NCBI GenBank assembly: GCA_003221075.1
Contig: QHUF01000238.1
Coordinates: forward strand, 1 to 14,111
Source: Gemmatimonadota bacterium
GTDB lineage: Bacteria; Gemmatimonadota; Gemmatimonadetes; Gemmatimonadales; GWC2-71-9
Length of the DNA stretch: 14,111 bases
Direction: 5' to 3'
Shown: positions 5,513 through 13,237 of the stretch, one piece after another
Layout: each line of letters opens with the position of its first letter
Numbering within the stretch: the first letter of the stretch is position 1
Program-made: the position numbers and the translations under genes
The notes under the pieces: model-generated
Told to the model about the DNA's origin: nothing
Databases searched by the model: none
What the model saw: only the letters and a program-made list of their open reading frames with translations

Positions 5513-8320
5513 TTAGCCCTTCGCATCAATCCAATTCCTTCCAGCACCGACAGTTACGACGAGCGGCACCCGCAAGTTGGCCACCCCCTCCATCTCGCGT
5601 TTTACAAGGGCTCCGGCATCCGACCGCTCGCCCTCGGGGATCTCAAATACAAGCTCGTCATGCACTTGCAGGAGCATCTTGGTACGCAGGTTTGCGGCCT
5701 TGAGTGCGGCATGAATGCGGATCATCGCGATCTTGATGAGATCGGCCGCTGAGCCCTGAAGCGGAGAGTTGGTCGCGGTACGTTCGCCGAAGGCGCGGAT
5801 GCTGAAGTTTCGGTCCCGCAACTCCGGGATATAGCGGCGGCGCCCGAACAGCGTCTCCACGAACCCGCGCTGCCGTGCTTCATCGACGGTCTTGTCGAGC
5901 CACGCACGCACGCCGGCGAAGCGCTCGAAGTAATGCTTGATGAAGGACTTTGCTTCTTCGAGCGTAATGCCGAGCTGCCGCGACAACGCCATCGCGCCCT
6001 GACCGTAAATCGTCGCGAAGTTGATGGTTTTGGCGCGCGCGCGCATCTCCCCCGTCACATCCGCCTCCGCCACGCCGAAGATCACGGCCGCCGTCTGCCG
6101 ATGGATGTCGCCGCCGCGCTGGAATGCCGCCACGAACGCAGGATCGTCCGAGAAATGGGCGAGCAGCCGCAGCTCGACCTGGGAGTAGTCGGCGGTCAGG
6201 AGCAGGTGACCGGGCGGCGCCACGAATGCGCGCCGAATCTCGCCACCCCGGCGCGTGCGCACCGGAATGTTTTGAAGATTCGGATCGGAGGACGAGAGGC
6301 GCCCGGTGGCCGCCCCGGTCTGATTGAAGCTCGTGTGGACGCGGCCGGTGTCTGCCCGGATATATCCGGGGAGCGCATCGATGTACGTGGATTTCAGTTT
6401 CGTCAGCTCGCGATACTCGATCAGCAGCCGCGGCACTTCGTGCCCCATCGTCGCCAGTTGTTCGAGCACCTCCACATCCGTCGACGCCCCCGTCTTGGTT
6501 CGCTTCTGCACGGGCAACTTCAACCGCTCGAACAGGACGGTCCGTAGCTGCGGCGTCGAGTTGATGTTGAATTCACCACCGGCCGCGCGATAAATGTCGA
6601 GCTCGAGCTGGGTCAGCTCCTTGTTGAATCCGCGCGACATCTCGCCCAGCAACACCCGATCGACGAGAATCCCGGTGGCTTCCATATCGACCAGCACCGG
6701 AACGAGCGGGATCTCGATTTCATCGAGCAGGCGCGCGAGGTGGTGTGCTTCGATGTCGGAGCGGAAGGCCTGCTCGAGCCGCAGGACCATTTCGGCTTGC
6801 GCAGCAGAGACGCGCGCTGCTTCCGCGGGCGGGACCTGGGCAAACGTTCGTTCGGTCCCCCCACCCTTCCCTTTTCCCAGCAACTGCGCCGTTGTGGGCA
6901 ACTCGACGGAGAGATGTTCGCGCGCCAGGTCGTTGAGCGCGTGCGAGCGACTCCCCGGATCGAGAACGAAGCTCGCCAGCATCGAGTCATAGGCGACGCC
7001 CGCGAATGGCACTCCGGCGCGCGCAAACGCGACCCACGCCGCCTTGATGTCGTGCCCCGCCTTGCGGACGGCCGGATCGGCAAGGAGGGCGCGCAGGGGC
7101 GCAAGAGAGCTGCTTGTGATTGGTGGCAGGTTGCGCGGTGGAGTCGCGTCGAACTCGCCTTCGCGCGGCTGATGGCCGAATGGGAGATACCACGAGCGCC
7201 CGGGCGCCACTGCAAAAGCGAGGCCGGTGAGTCCCGGCTCCGTCTCGAGCGCGACGAGTCGCGCGGCCCGCAGCTCCTCGATCATCGCCGGGAGGTCGGC
7301 GGGGTCGTCGACGATGCGCGGATCGGCAAGCTGCGGGGCCCGCGGCCCGGCCGGGGGAGGCTCAGCCGCCGGCGCGAGGCCGACGGAGGCCAGGTCGTCC
7401 AGCTTGGGAATCAGCGTACGGAATTCGAGCTCCGTGAACAGCTTCGCCAGCGTGTCGGCCTCGGGCGTGCGGACGCGCAGCTGATCGAGATCGAGCTCCA
7501 CCGGCACGTCGCGCCGCAGCGTCACGAGCTGGCGCGAGAGCCGAGCGTTATCCGCCTGCTGCAGCAGCGCTTCGCGTGGCCGCTTGCCCGGGATATCCGC
7601 CGCGCGAGCGAGAATCGCGTCGAGATCTCCGTAGGTCTCGAGCAGCTGGATCGCGGTCTTGTCGCCAATGCCCTTCACGCCGGGAATGTTGTCGGAGCTG
7701 TCGCCGACGAGCGCGAGATAATCGACGACGCGCTGGGGCGGCACGCCGAGCCGCTCGCTCGCATTGGACTGATCGACCCACTGCTCCTCCACGGCCGCCT
7801 GCCCACCACGGCCCGGGTTGAGCAGCGCGATTCCGTCGCCGATCAGCTGATAGAAATCCTTGTCGCCCGAGACGATGACCGCCTGCAGGCCATCGCGCGC
7901 CGCGCGCTCGGCGAGCGTCGCCACGACGTCGTCGGCCTCATAGCCGTTGATGGCGATGACGGGAATATGGAACGCGTCCAGGATCTGGCACACGCGCTCG
8001 AGCGAACGGTCGAAATCCTGCTGCAGCTCCTCGCCCAACTTTTCGCGCGTCGCCTTGTACTCCGGGTACTGCTCCTGGCGGAAGGAGACGCCGCGATCGT
8101 GCACCCAGCCGATGTATTCAGGGTGGTAGTTCTCGTAGAGGCGCAGCAGGAAATTCGTGATGCCCCAGACTGCCGACGTGTTTTCCCCGCTCTTGGTCGT
8201 GAGGGGCCGCGCGATCATGGCGAAGAACGCGCGGTAAATGAGCGCGTAGCCGTCCACCAGGAAGACGCATTTCTTCCCGGCTGCGGTGGCGGGGATGGGT
8301 GGAGCAGGGCGCGGCGGCAT
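5513..8320 (-). CDS. polA: DNA polymerase I
   Basis: The product is 935 residues, normal for full-length Pol I. The 5' nuclease domain (about 1-310) has D23 in L-V-D-G-Y, G-Y-E-A-D-D (126-131), S-G-D-K-D (151-155) and the helix-turn-helix segment around 206-222. The polymerase domain has motif A with D711 in A-D-Y-S-Q-V-E, motif B with K764, F768 and Y772, and motif C V-H-D-E at 886-889. These residues are the catalytic set for DNA synthesis in Okazaki fragment processing and repair. The central 3'-5' exonuclease domain (about 335-525) is present but its catalytic acids are largely lost: E-T-E at 359-361 replaces D-T-E, A428 sits where the second-motif Asp is expected, and the Y-x-x-x-D motif is absent near 503-510. 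It is therefore probably not proofreading. Start ATG 8320 has no ribosome site and stands just behind a terminator. No later in-frame start precedes D23. Confidence 0.97.
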   Translation of the reverse strand: MPPRPAPPIPATAAGKKCVFLVDGYALIYRAFFAMIARPLTTKSGENTSAVWGITNFLLRLYENYHPEYIGWVHDRGVSFRQEQYPEYKATREKLGEELQQDFDRSLERVCQILDAFHIPVIAINGYEADDVVATLAERAARDGLQAVIVSGDKDFYQLIGDGIALLNPGRGGQAAVEEQWVDQSNASERLGVPPQRVVDYLALVGDSSDNIPGVKGIGDKTAIQLLETYGDLDAILARAADIPGKRPREALLQQADNARLSRQLVTLRRDVPVELDLDQLRVRTPEADTLAKLFTELEFRTLIPKLDDLASVGLAPAAEPPPAGPRAPQLADPRIVDDPADLPAMIEELRAARLVALETEPGLTGLAFAVAPGRSWYLPFGHQPREGEFDATPPRNLPPITSSSLAPLRALLADPAVRKAGHDIKAAWVAFARAGVPFAGVAYDSMLASFVLDPGSRSHALNDLAREHLSVELPTTAQLLGKGKGGGTERTFAQVPPAEAARVSAAQAEMVLRLEQAFRSDIEAHHLARLLDEIEIPLVPVLVDMEATGILVDRVLLGEMSRGFNKELTQLELDIYRAAGGEFNINSTPQLRTVLFERLKLPVQKRTKTGASTDVEVLEQLATMGHEVPRLLIEYRELTKLKSTYIDALPGYIRADTGRVHTSFNQTGAATGRLSSSDPNLQNIPVRTRRGGEIRRAFVAPPGHLLLTADYSQVELRLLAHFSDDPAFVAAFQRGGDIHRQTAAVIFGVAEADVTGEMRARAKTINFATIYGQGAMALSRQLGITLEEAKSFIKHYFERFAGVRAWLDKTVDEARQRGFVETLFGRRRYIPELRDRNFSIRAFGERTATNSPLQGSAADLIKIAMIRIHAALKAANLRTKMLLQVHDELVFEIPEGERSDAGALVKREMEGVANLRVPLVVTVGAGRNWIDAKG

Positions 8321-8325
8321 GGCGG

Positions 8326-8359
8326 GAAAACTAAACCCCGCCCAAAGAATCGGGCGGGG
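8326..8359 (-). terminator. Intrinsic terminator of the cold-shock gene
   Basis: On the minus strand an 8-bp perfect GC stem, CCCCGCCC paired with GGGCGGGG (8336-8343 with 8352-8359), has an 8-base loop. It is followed by TTTAGTTTT. This is a textbook rho-independent terminator. It lies 27 bases after the csp stop and ends only 5 bases before the polA start codon. Confidence 0.85.
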
Positions 8360-8385
8360 CGGAATGGTCGGGTGAAGGGCGCGCG

Positions 8386-8586
8386 TTAGGCGCGCACGAC
8401 GTTCGTGGCGTGGAGCCCCTTGTCCCCCTGCTTCACTTCGAACTCCACCACCTGACCCTCGGCGAGGGTCTTGAAGCCGTCCATCTGAATCGCCGAGAAA
8501 TGCACGAACACGTCTTCGCCGCCTTCCTGTTCAATGAAGCCATATCCCTTGGCGTCATTGAACCACTTCACCTTTCCCTTGATCAC
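8386..8586 (-). CDS. csp: Cold-shock domain protein (CspA family)
   Basis: A complete 66-residue single cold-shock domain. It has RNP1 as K-G-Y-G-F-I (13-18) and RNP2 as V-F-V-H-F (26-30), preceded by the K-V-K-W-F-N start typical of the family. It binds single-stranded RNA or DNA and acts as an RNA chaperone or transcription antiterminator in the cytoplasm. The start is GTG 8586, with a perfect AGGAGG ribosome site 6 bases upstream. The gene is monocistronic: a candidate promoter lies in the 87-base gap before it and a strong terminator lies after it. Whether it is cold-induced cannot be told; its untranslated leader looks short (about 40-45 bases), unlike the long leaders of classic cold-induced csp genes. 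Confidence 0.96.
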   Translation of the reverse strand: MIKGKVKWFNDAKGYGFIEQEGGEDVFVHFSAIQMDGFKTLAEGQVVEFEVKQGDKGLHATNVVRA

Positions 8587-8592
8587 GTTCCG

Positions 8593-8598
8593 CCTCCT
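8593..8598 (-). promoter_or_regulatory. Consensus ribosome binding site of csp
   Basis: AGGAGG on the minus strand, 6 bases before GTG 8586. This is the best Shine-Dalgarno in the window and fixes the GTG start. Confidence 0.8.
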
Positions 8599-8635
8599 GC
8601 AGAGTCTTGTGCCTTACCCAACGTGGACGCGCTAG

Positions 8636-8664
8636 AAAAGACCGGGGGCGCGGAAGGCTGTCAA
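8636..8664 (-). promoter_or_regulatory. Candidate promoter of csp
   Basis: On the minus strand a perfect -35 box TTGACA (8664-8659) lies just after the transglycosylase stop. At a 17-base spacing comes TCTTTT (8641-8636), a weak 3/6 -10 box. The strong -35 and its position in the only gap upstream of csp make it plausible. Confidence 0.45.
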
Positions 8665-8673
8665 GCGGGATTT

Positions 8674-10914
8674 CTACGGTTCGTACAAAGCCCGGTACAA
8701 CTCGCGATTTCGCAAGAGAGTGCGGACATAGCCCCGGGTCTCGGGATACGGGATCAACTCGATGAATCGATCGGGGTCGTTGGCACCCGCCCGCTCGAGC
8801 CAGCGGCGCACAGGAGTCGGCCCGGCGTTGTACGCCGCGACGGCAGCGTCGATACGGCCGAAGCGCCGGAGCAGCTCCGCAAGATGCGCCGCCCCCAGGT
8901 GGAGGTTCAGATCGGGGACCGTGATCCAGTCCGGATAGAACGCGACGTCCAGGCCGCGTGCCATCAGCGTGGCCGTACTTGGCAGCAGCTGCGCGAGCCC
9001 GCGCGCGCCGGCGGGCGAGAGTGCTTGGACGTCGAACACGCTCTCCTGGCGCACGAGCGCCACGAGCAGCAGTGCGTCGACGCCGAATTCCTGCGCCTCC
9101 GCTTCAACCGCCGCCCGATTGGGCCAGGGGAAAATTGCGCGCAACACGCGCGTGTCGCCCGGCGCGAGCAGCGCCGCCTGCCAGCCGAGCCGGACGGCGG
9201 CGGAGCCGTAGCCGCGGATTCCCAGTCCCTCGCTCCAGGCGAGCCGTGCGTCGAGATCGGCAGGCGGGTGTGCCAGCACCACGCGGACTTCGGCTTGCGC
9301 TTCGCTGTCGAGCCCGGCGAGGAGCAGCGTGTCGATCCGCGCGAGACCGGCCGCGACGGCGGGCGACGGAGGCGGCGGGGCGCCAGACGGGGCTGCAAAG
9401 GCGAGAGGCGGCAGATCGGTTTCGCGCCGGGCGCGCATGCCGTAGTAGCCGAGCGAGTCCTCGCGCGCCAACGCGAGCCAGATGCTGCGCGCCTTCGCCG
9501 AGTCACCGCGCGCCGCGGCCATCTTCCCGAGCCAGAATCGCGCGGCGGTGCGCTGCGGCCCCGTCGCATCGATCTCCGCCTGGTAGAGGGAAGCGGCGCT
9601 GTCGGGGTCGCCGGTCGCTTCGGCGTGCGCGGCGAGCCGGAAGCGCGCGAGGGACGCGCGTGCGTCGGCTGGATATCGTTTGATCAACTCCCCATACCAG
9701 CGGCCGGCCTGCACCCAATCGTCCCGGCCGTCCTGCATGTCGCCCATGATGTAGAGCGCTCCCGGGGCGGCACTGTCAGTCGGATAGCGCTCCGCAAATC
9801 CGGAGAGAGCGGGAATCGCCGTCGAATCACCCAGCCGCACCAGCACGCGTGCGCGCCGGTAGGTCGCCAGGGGCCGAGCGGTGGAGTCGCGGGCCGCGCC
9901 GGCGAAGGCACGCACGGCCTCCCGCAGCAGCCCGGACGACACGAGGAGCTCGCCATAGAGAAGAAGCGTCGCGGCACTCGAATCCCCTTTTCGCAGCGCG
10001 TGCTCGAAGTGGATCCGGGCATCGCGCAGCGAGCCGCGTCGATTCAGCGCACGCGCCATCGCGACATGCTCGGCGGCGGCGCGCGGGGGTAACGGGCCGA
10101 GCGCCAGGCTCACGCCGGCAGCGGCGTCGTCGCTGAGGGGATCCCGGGCCAACAGGCCGTAGAGCATCGTCCGGGCGCGCGCCGAATCGCCCGTCGCGAG
10201 AGCCAGACGCACGGCGTCGAGACTTCCGCCCTTCCCTGCCGCGACAAAAGCGTCGAGCGCACGCGTGGTATCGCCAGCCAGCAACAGGGAGCGCGCGCGC
10301 GCGACCGGCGCGTCGCGCGCGGCAGGTGCCGGCAGGTCGGCGAGGAGCTGGTCGGCTGATGCCGTATCGCGCGAGACGCGGGCCTGCCGCACGCGTAACC
10401 ACGTGTCGATGCTCGCCAGCTTTCCGCCCGCGCGGGCTGCGGCGAATGCGGCCGCGGCACTATCGGTCTGCCCTGCCGCGTCGAAGGCGAGCCCTGCACG
10501 GACGGCCAGCAACGGCACGCGGGCGGCCGGGGCGCGGGCGCGCGCCATCTCAAAATGCGCCGCCGCCTCGGCGAAACGGCCGACGCCGTACTCCGCCTGC
10601 CCGAGCAAGGCCAGCGCCTCACCGTCGAGGTAATCGAGGAGCCACGGTTGGCCCGCGAGCAACGTGCGTGCGTGCTCGTAGCGCTTGGCATGGACCTCTG
10701 CCTTGGCACCCTCGACGATCAGAAATGCGTTGGGATTCGGGTCGCGCCGCGCGGCGGCGAGCAGCGTTTCGGCGGCATGCCAGGGACGGCCGGACAAGCG
10801 CAGCGAATCCGCCTGGTAGCTAGCGGGTGGTGCGGCGGTCTGGGCCCGGCTTGACGACGCCAGCAACAGATCCCCGGCGAGCGCCGCGATCCAGATGGCG
10901 CTGTGGTGTCTCAC
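8674..10914 (-). CDS. Slt-type lytic murein transglycosylase with TPR-like superhelix
   Basis: The product is 746 residues. The first 25 or so form a signal peptide ending near S-S-R-A-Q. A long alanine-rich helical region (about 30-600) with TPR-like repeats resembles the superhelical ring of Slt enzymes. The C-terminal SLT domain carries the catalytic glutamate E624 in R-Q-E-S-V-F-D, then G-A-R-G-L-A-Q-L-L-P-S-T-A, Y-N-A-G-P at about 695 and P-E-T-R-G-Y-V at about 724-730. It would cleave the glycan strands of peptidoglycan in the periplasm with 1,6-anhydro ring formation. I chose GTG 10914, whose GTGA overlaps the TGA of the lipoprotein gene, over the longer frame from 11043. The longer frame lies wholly inside the lipoprotein gene and would bury the signal peptide. 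The overlap implies coupled translation with the GWxTD lipoprotein. Confidence 0.92.
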   Translation of the reverse strand: MRHHSAIWIAALAGDLLLASSSRAQTAAPPASYQADSLRLSGRPWHAAETLLAAARRDPNPNAFLIVEGAKAEVHAKRYEHARTLLAGQPWLLDYLDGEALALLGQAEYGVGRFAEAAAHFEMARARAPAARVPLLAVRAGLAFDAAGQTDSAAAAFAAARAGGKLASIDTWLRVRQARVSRDTASADQLLADLPAPAARDAPVARARSLLLAGDTTRALDAFVAAGKGGSLDAVRLALATGDSARARTMLYGLLARDPLSDDAAAGVSLALGPLPPRAAAEHVAMARALNRRGSLRDARIHFEHALRKGDSSAATLLLYGELLVSSGLLREAVRAFAGAARDSTARPLATYRRARVLVRLGDSTAIPALSGFAERYPTDSAAPGALYIMGDMQDGRDDWVQAGRWYGELIKRYPADARASLARFRLAAHAEATGDPDSAASLYQAEIDATGPQRTAARFWLGKMAAARGDSAKARSIWLALAREDSLGYYGMRARRETDLPPLAFAAPSGAPPPPSPAVAAGLARIDTLLLAGLDSEAQAEVRVVLAHPPADLDARLAWSEGLGIRGYGSAAVRLGWQAALLAPGDTRVLRAIFPWPNRAAVEAEAQEFGVDALLLVALVRQESVFDVQALSPAGARGLAQLLPSTATLMARGLDVAFYPDWITVPDLNLHLGAAHLAELLRRFGRIDAAVAAYNAGPTPVRRWLERAGANDPDRFIELIPYPETRGYVRTLLRNRELYRALYEP

Positions 10915-12275
10915 CGTCGGGCCTGCCTCATTCGCATCAACACGCGCTGATACTCGGCGCGCGACGACGGCGCCAGACGAAAGCGGCTGAACCCGGTCTG
11001 ATCCTGGAAGTAGAGGACGAGCCGTTCGGACGCGTAGGTCCACCGCAGCACTCGTACGCCATTCCGGTCGGCGCCGTTCGACAGATCGATCATCTCATCG
11101 GGCTCGCCAAGCGAGATGAACACCTCACCGCGCTCGGTCAGCCATCCCGGCCCCCCCTCGTCCTGGAATCGGATGTTGGCCTGCTGCACCCGCCGGAAGT
11201 AGTCATCGATGGCCTCATTCTCGGGAGTCAGCGGCACCGGATCGGTGGCCTTCCAGAACTCGCGCCAGACGTCCGGGCGGCGGTCCGGCGGGGCGCGCCG
11301 CAGGGAGTCGACCCAATCCTGGCGCGAGAAATACCGCAGCAGGCTCATCATCTCATCGAAATTCGTGATCACCCATTGATTCGAAAAGCTCACCAGGAAG
11401 CGGGTGTGGGTCGTATCCCCGCCCCCGACCGTCAGCGTTTGGAGCTCGGCCTGCCCAACCGGGAGGTTCGCCGGGACGACGACAATCGTCGCCGATGACA
11501 CATCGGGACCGCCGGTGAGCGGCACGGAATCGCGCCAGAGCTCGTGATCGGCGTCGTCGACGACGCGCGCGACAATCGGACCGGGCTTCGCCCCGTAGCG
11601 CTCCACATAGAAGCGCATGGAATCGGGACCGTACGGCAGGGTCGCCCGTGGGTTGGCGACCAGCTTCGGGACGGCACTGCGCTCGGCGCGGCCCTCCGCC
11701 GTATAGACCGCGATCGGCTCCGTCATCGCCGGCCCGGCGAAGCGTGGGGCGGTGTCGGCACGCTCGGCGCGCGCGTAGGCGGGTCCGTTGCGATCGCGCA
11801 CCATCGCCATCACGTAGTAGACGCCCGGCGGCACCATCACGAACTGCTGGTAGATCACGCTCTCATCGGTGCGCAGCGTCTCCTGGAAGTTGCGCACCCG
11901 CACCTGCTCGTCGCTCCCAATCTGCCGCACGGCCGCGAGACTGGTACTGTCGCGGCGGAAGGACGCCTCCACGTGATACTCCGCGACGAACTCCGCGCCG
12001 CGGCGTTGGAACGTGAGCGTCTGATTCGTGAGCGACATGGAAAAGAGGGCCAGCGTGGAGTCGGGCGTCGGCCCGGCGAGATAGCGCACGGACGCGATGA
12101 ACGGCAGGGCGCCGCCGCCCACGAGCGCGCCCATCGACCGGTAGACCGATGACGCATCGAACAGGCGCGGCGACGCGTTCCCCCGGCGGGGCGCCGTTTC
12201 CGGCATCCCCGCGCGCTGCATCGATCCACAGCCCGCGGCGAGAACCGCGGTCAGCACCAGCGCAACACATCGCAT
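10911..12275 (-). CDS. GWxTD-domain lipoprotein
   Basis: The product is 454 residues from ATG 12275. The N-terminus is a lipoprotein signal with lipobox L-A-A-G-C (cysteine at 16), so the mature protein should be lipid-anchored in the periplasm or outer membrane. The C-terminal third holds the signature G-W-L-T-E-R-G at 377-383, followed by E-V-F-I-S-L-G-E-P-D-E. This fits the GWxTD domain (usual form GWxTDRG, here with E for D), a domain of unknown function frequent in Acidobacteriota, Bacteroidota and Gemmatimonadota. The middle is beta-rich by eye, with no catalytic motif. A TTG at 12317 would extend the frame over the divergent kinase start and displace the signal peptide; GTG 12278 is a close alternative (GAGG 8 bases upstream). 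The gene is coupled to the transglycosylase downstream, which points to a cell-wall or envelope role. Confidence 0.87.
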   Translation of the reverse strand: MRCVALVLTAVLAAGCGSMQRAGMPETAPRRGNASPRLFDASSVYRSMGALVGGGALPFIASVRYLAGPTPDSTLALFSMSLTNQTLTFQRRGAEFVAEYHVEASFRRDSTSLAAVRQIGSDEQVRVRNFQETLRTDESVIYQQFVMVPPGVYYVMAMVRDRNGPAYARAERADTAPRFAGPAMTEPIAVYTAEGRAERSAVPKLVANPRATLPYGPDSMRFYVERYGAKPGPIVARVVDDADHELWRDSVPLTGGPDVSSATIVVVPANLPVGQAELQTLTVGGGDTTHTRFLVSFSNQWVITNFDEMMSLLRYFSRQDWVDSLRRAPPDRRPDVWREFWKATDPVPLTPENEAIDDYFRRVQQANIRFQDEGGPGWLTERGEVFISLGEPDEMIDLSNGADRNGVRVLRWTYASERLVLYFQDQTGFSRFRLAPSSRAEYQRVLMRMRQARR

Positions 12276-12278
12276 CAC

Positions 12279-12310
12279 TTGCCGAGCCTCAAAGCGAGAC
12301 GTTAGTTTCG
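12279..12310 (+). promoter_or_regulatory. Candidate Bacteroidetes-like promoter of the kinase operon
   Basis: The gap between the divergent lipoprotein and kinase starts is only 47 bases. TTG (12279-12281) and TAGTTTCG (12303-12310) are 21 bases apart, close to the TTTG/TAnnTTTG layout of Bacteroidota promoters. Read as sigma-70, the pair would be TTGCCG and GTTAGT. Transcription would begin a few bases before ATG 12323, matching the lack of a ribosome site. Confidence 0.33.
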
Positions 12311-12322
12311 CGCACAAACCTC

Positions 12323-13237
12323 ATGGCTCTCGAAAACCTGGCCGGCAGGTCGATCGCCGGCTACCGTCTCCTCGAGCGCATCGGCGAAGGAGGGACGGCG
12401 GAGGTATACCGCGCCGAACATCCCGAGCGCGGCGCCTGTGCGTTCAAGGTATTGCGCGAGCGCCTCAGGGGCGACCCCATCGTCGTAAAACGATTCCTGC
12501 GGGAAGCGGGATACGGATCCCGCGTCGTGCATCCAGGTGTGGTCCGCACCTACGAGTTCGGCGAATCGGACGGCCTCTACTACCTTGCGCTCGAATGGGC
12601 CACCGGAGAGTCGCTCGCCGACTTCCTACACCGCGAGGGCCCGCTCGCTCCTGCCGACGCCGTCGCGCTGGTGCGCCAGCTCGCCGACGCACTCGCCGCC
12701 GCGCATGCGGCGGGCATCATCCATCGCGACCTGAAACCCGAGAACATCATGTACGATCCGCGCGCGCGCACGGTGAAGCTGCTCGATTTCGGAATCGCGC
12801 GTGACGCCGAGCAGCCGCCCGAAGAGCGGCTGACCAAGACCGGCTTTTTCGTCGGGACGCTGCAGTATGTCGCGCCGGAAGCGTTGTCGGGCGAGCTGGT
12901 GGACGGTCGCGCCGACATCTACAGCCTCGCTAAGATTACGTACTACATGCTGTCGGCCCGTCATCCGCACGACGGACGCAGTCCGCGCGAGCTGTTCCAG
13001 CAGCTCTTGAACGGACGAGCGACGCCGCTGTCCGAGGTCACCGACCGCAAGTTTCCACCCGCGCTCGAGGCAGCCGTGATGAAGGGGTTGTCGCGCAACC
13101 CGGGGGACCGCCAGCCGACGATGTCCGCATTCGCCGCGGACCTGGAAGCGGCAGTGGCTCGGGCCAAGGACGCGGGCAAGTCCGGCGGGCTGCTTGGGGC
13201 GCTCAAGAACATTGTCGGCAAGCGGGACAGTGAATAG
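12323..13237 (+). CDS. Soluble serine/threonine protein kinase
   Basis: The product is 304 residues, essentially one Hanks-type kinase domain. It has the glycine loop I-G-E-G-G-T-A-E-V at 20-28, lysine K42 in A-F-K-V-L, the helix-C glutamate E61, the catalytic loop H-R-D-L-K-P-E-N at 134-141 (D136), D-F-G at 155-157 and the P+1 segment G-T-L-Q-Y-V-A-P-E-A. All active-site residues are kept, so it should be an active kinase. It ends in a short glycine/lysine tail. There is no membrane helix and no PASTA or sensor domain, unlike most PknB-type proteins, so it is probably cytosolic. I chose ATG 12323 because the longer upstream frame runs across the lipoprotein gene on the other strand. No ribosome site precedes it; the leader may be very short. 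Its stop overlaps the pyrE start by 8 bases. Confidence 0.93.
   Translation: MALENLAGRSIAGYRLLERIGEGGTAEVYRAEHPERGACAFKVLRERLRGDPIVVKRFLREAGYGSRVVHPGVVRTYEFGESDGLYYLALEWATGESLADFLHREGPLAPADAVALVRQLADALAAAHAAGIIHRDLKPENIMYDPRARTVKLLDFGIARDAEQPPEERLTKTGFFVGTLQYVAPEALSGELVDGRADIYSLAKITYYMLSARHPHDGRSPRELFQQLLNGRATPLSEVTDRKFPPALEAAVMKGLSRNPGDRQPTMSAFAADLEAAVARAKDAGKSGGLLGALKNIVGKRDSE

Noticed and set aside
6740..8389. Long plus-strand frame of 549 codons opposite polA
   Set aside because: It shadows an unmistakable DNA polymerase I on the minus strand and has no recognisable domain or start context.
8379..8395. GCGCGC-GTTAG-GCGCGC hairpin around the csp stop
   Set aside because: It is only 6 bp of simple alternating GC with no T-tract. 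The strong terminator 20 bases further on is sufficient.
8410..10092. Long plus-strand frame of 560 codons opposite the transglycosylase
   Set aside because: It is antisense to a clear SLT-domain enzyme and csp, has an arginine/proline-rich composition with no motif, and is explained by GC-rich third positions.
10915..11043. Longer N-terminus for the transglycosylase
   Set aside because: It lies inside the lipoprotein gene and would put 43 residues before a good signal peptide. The GTGA overlap start at 10914 is better.
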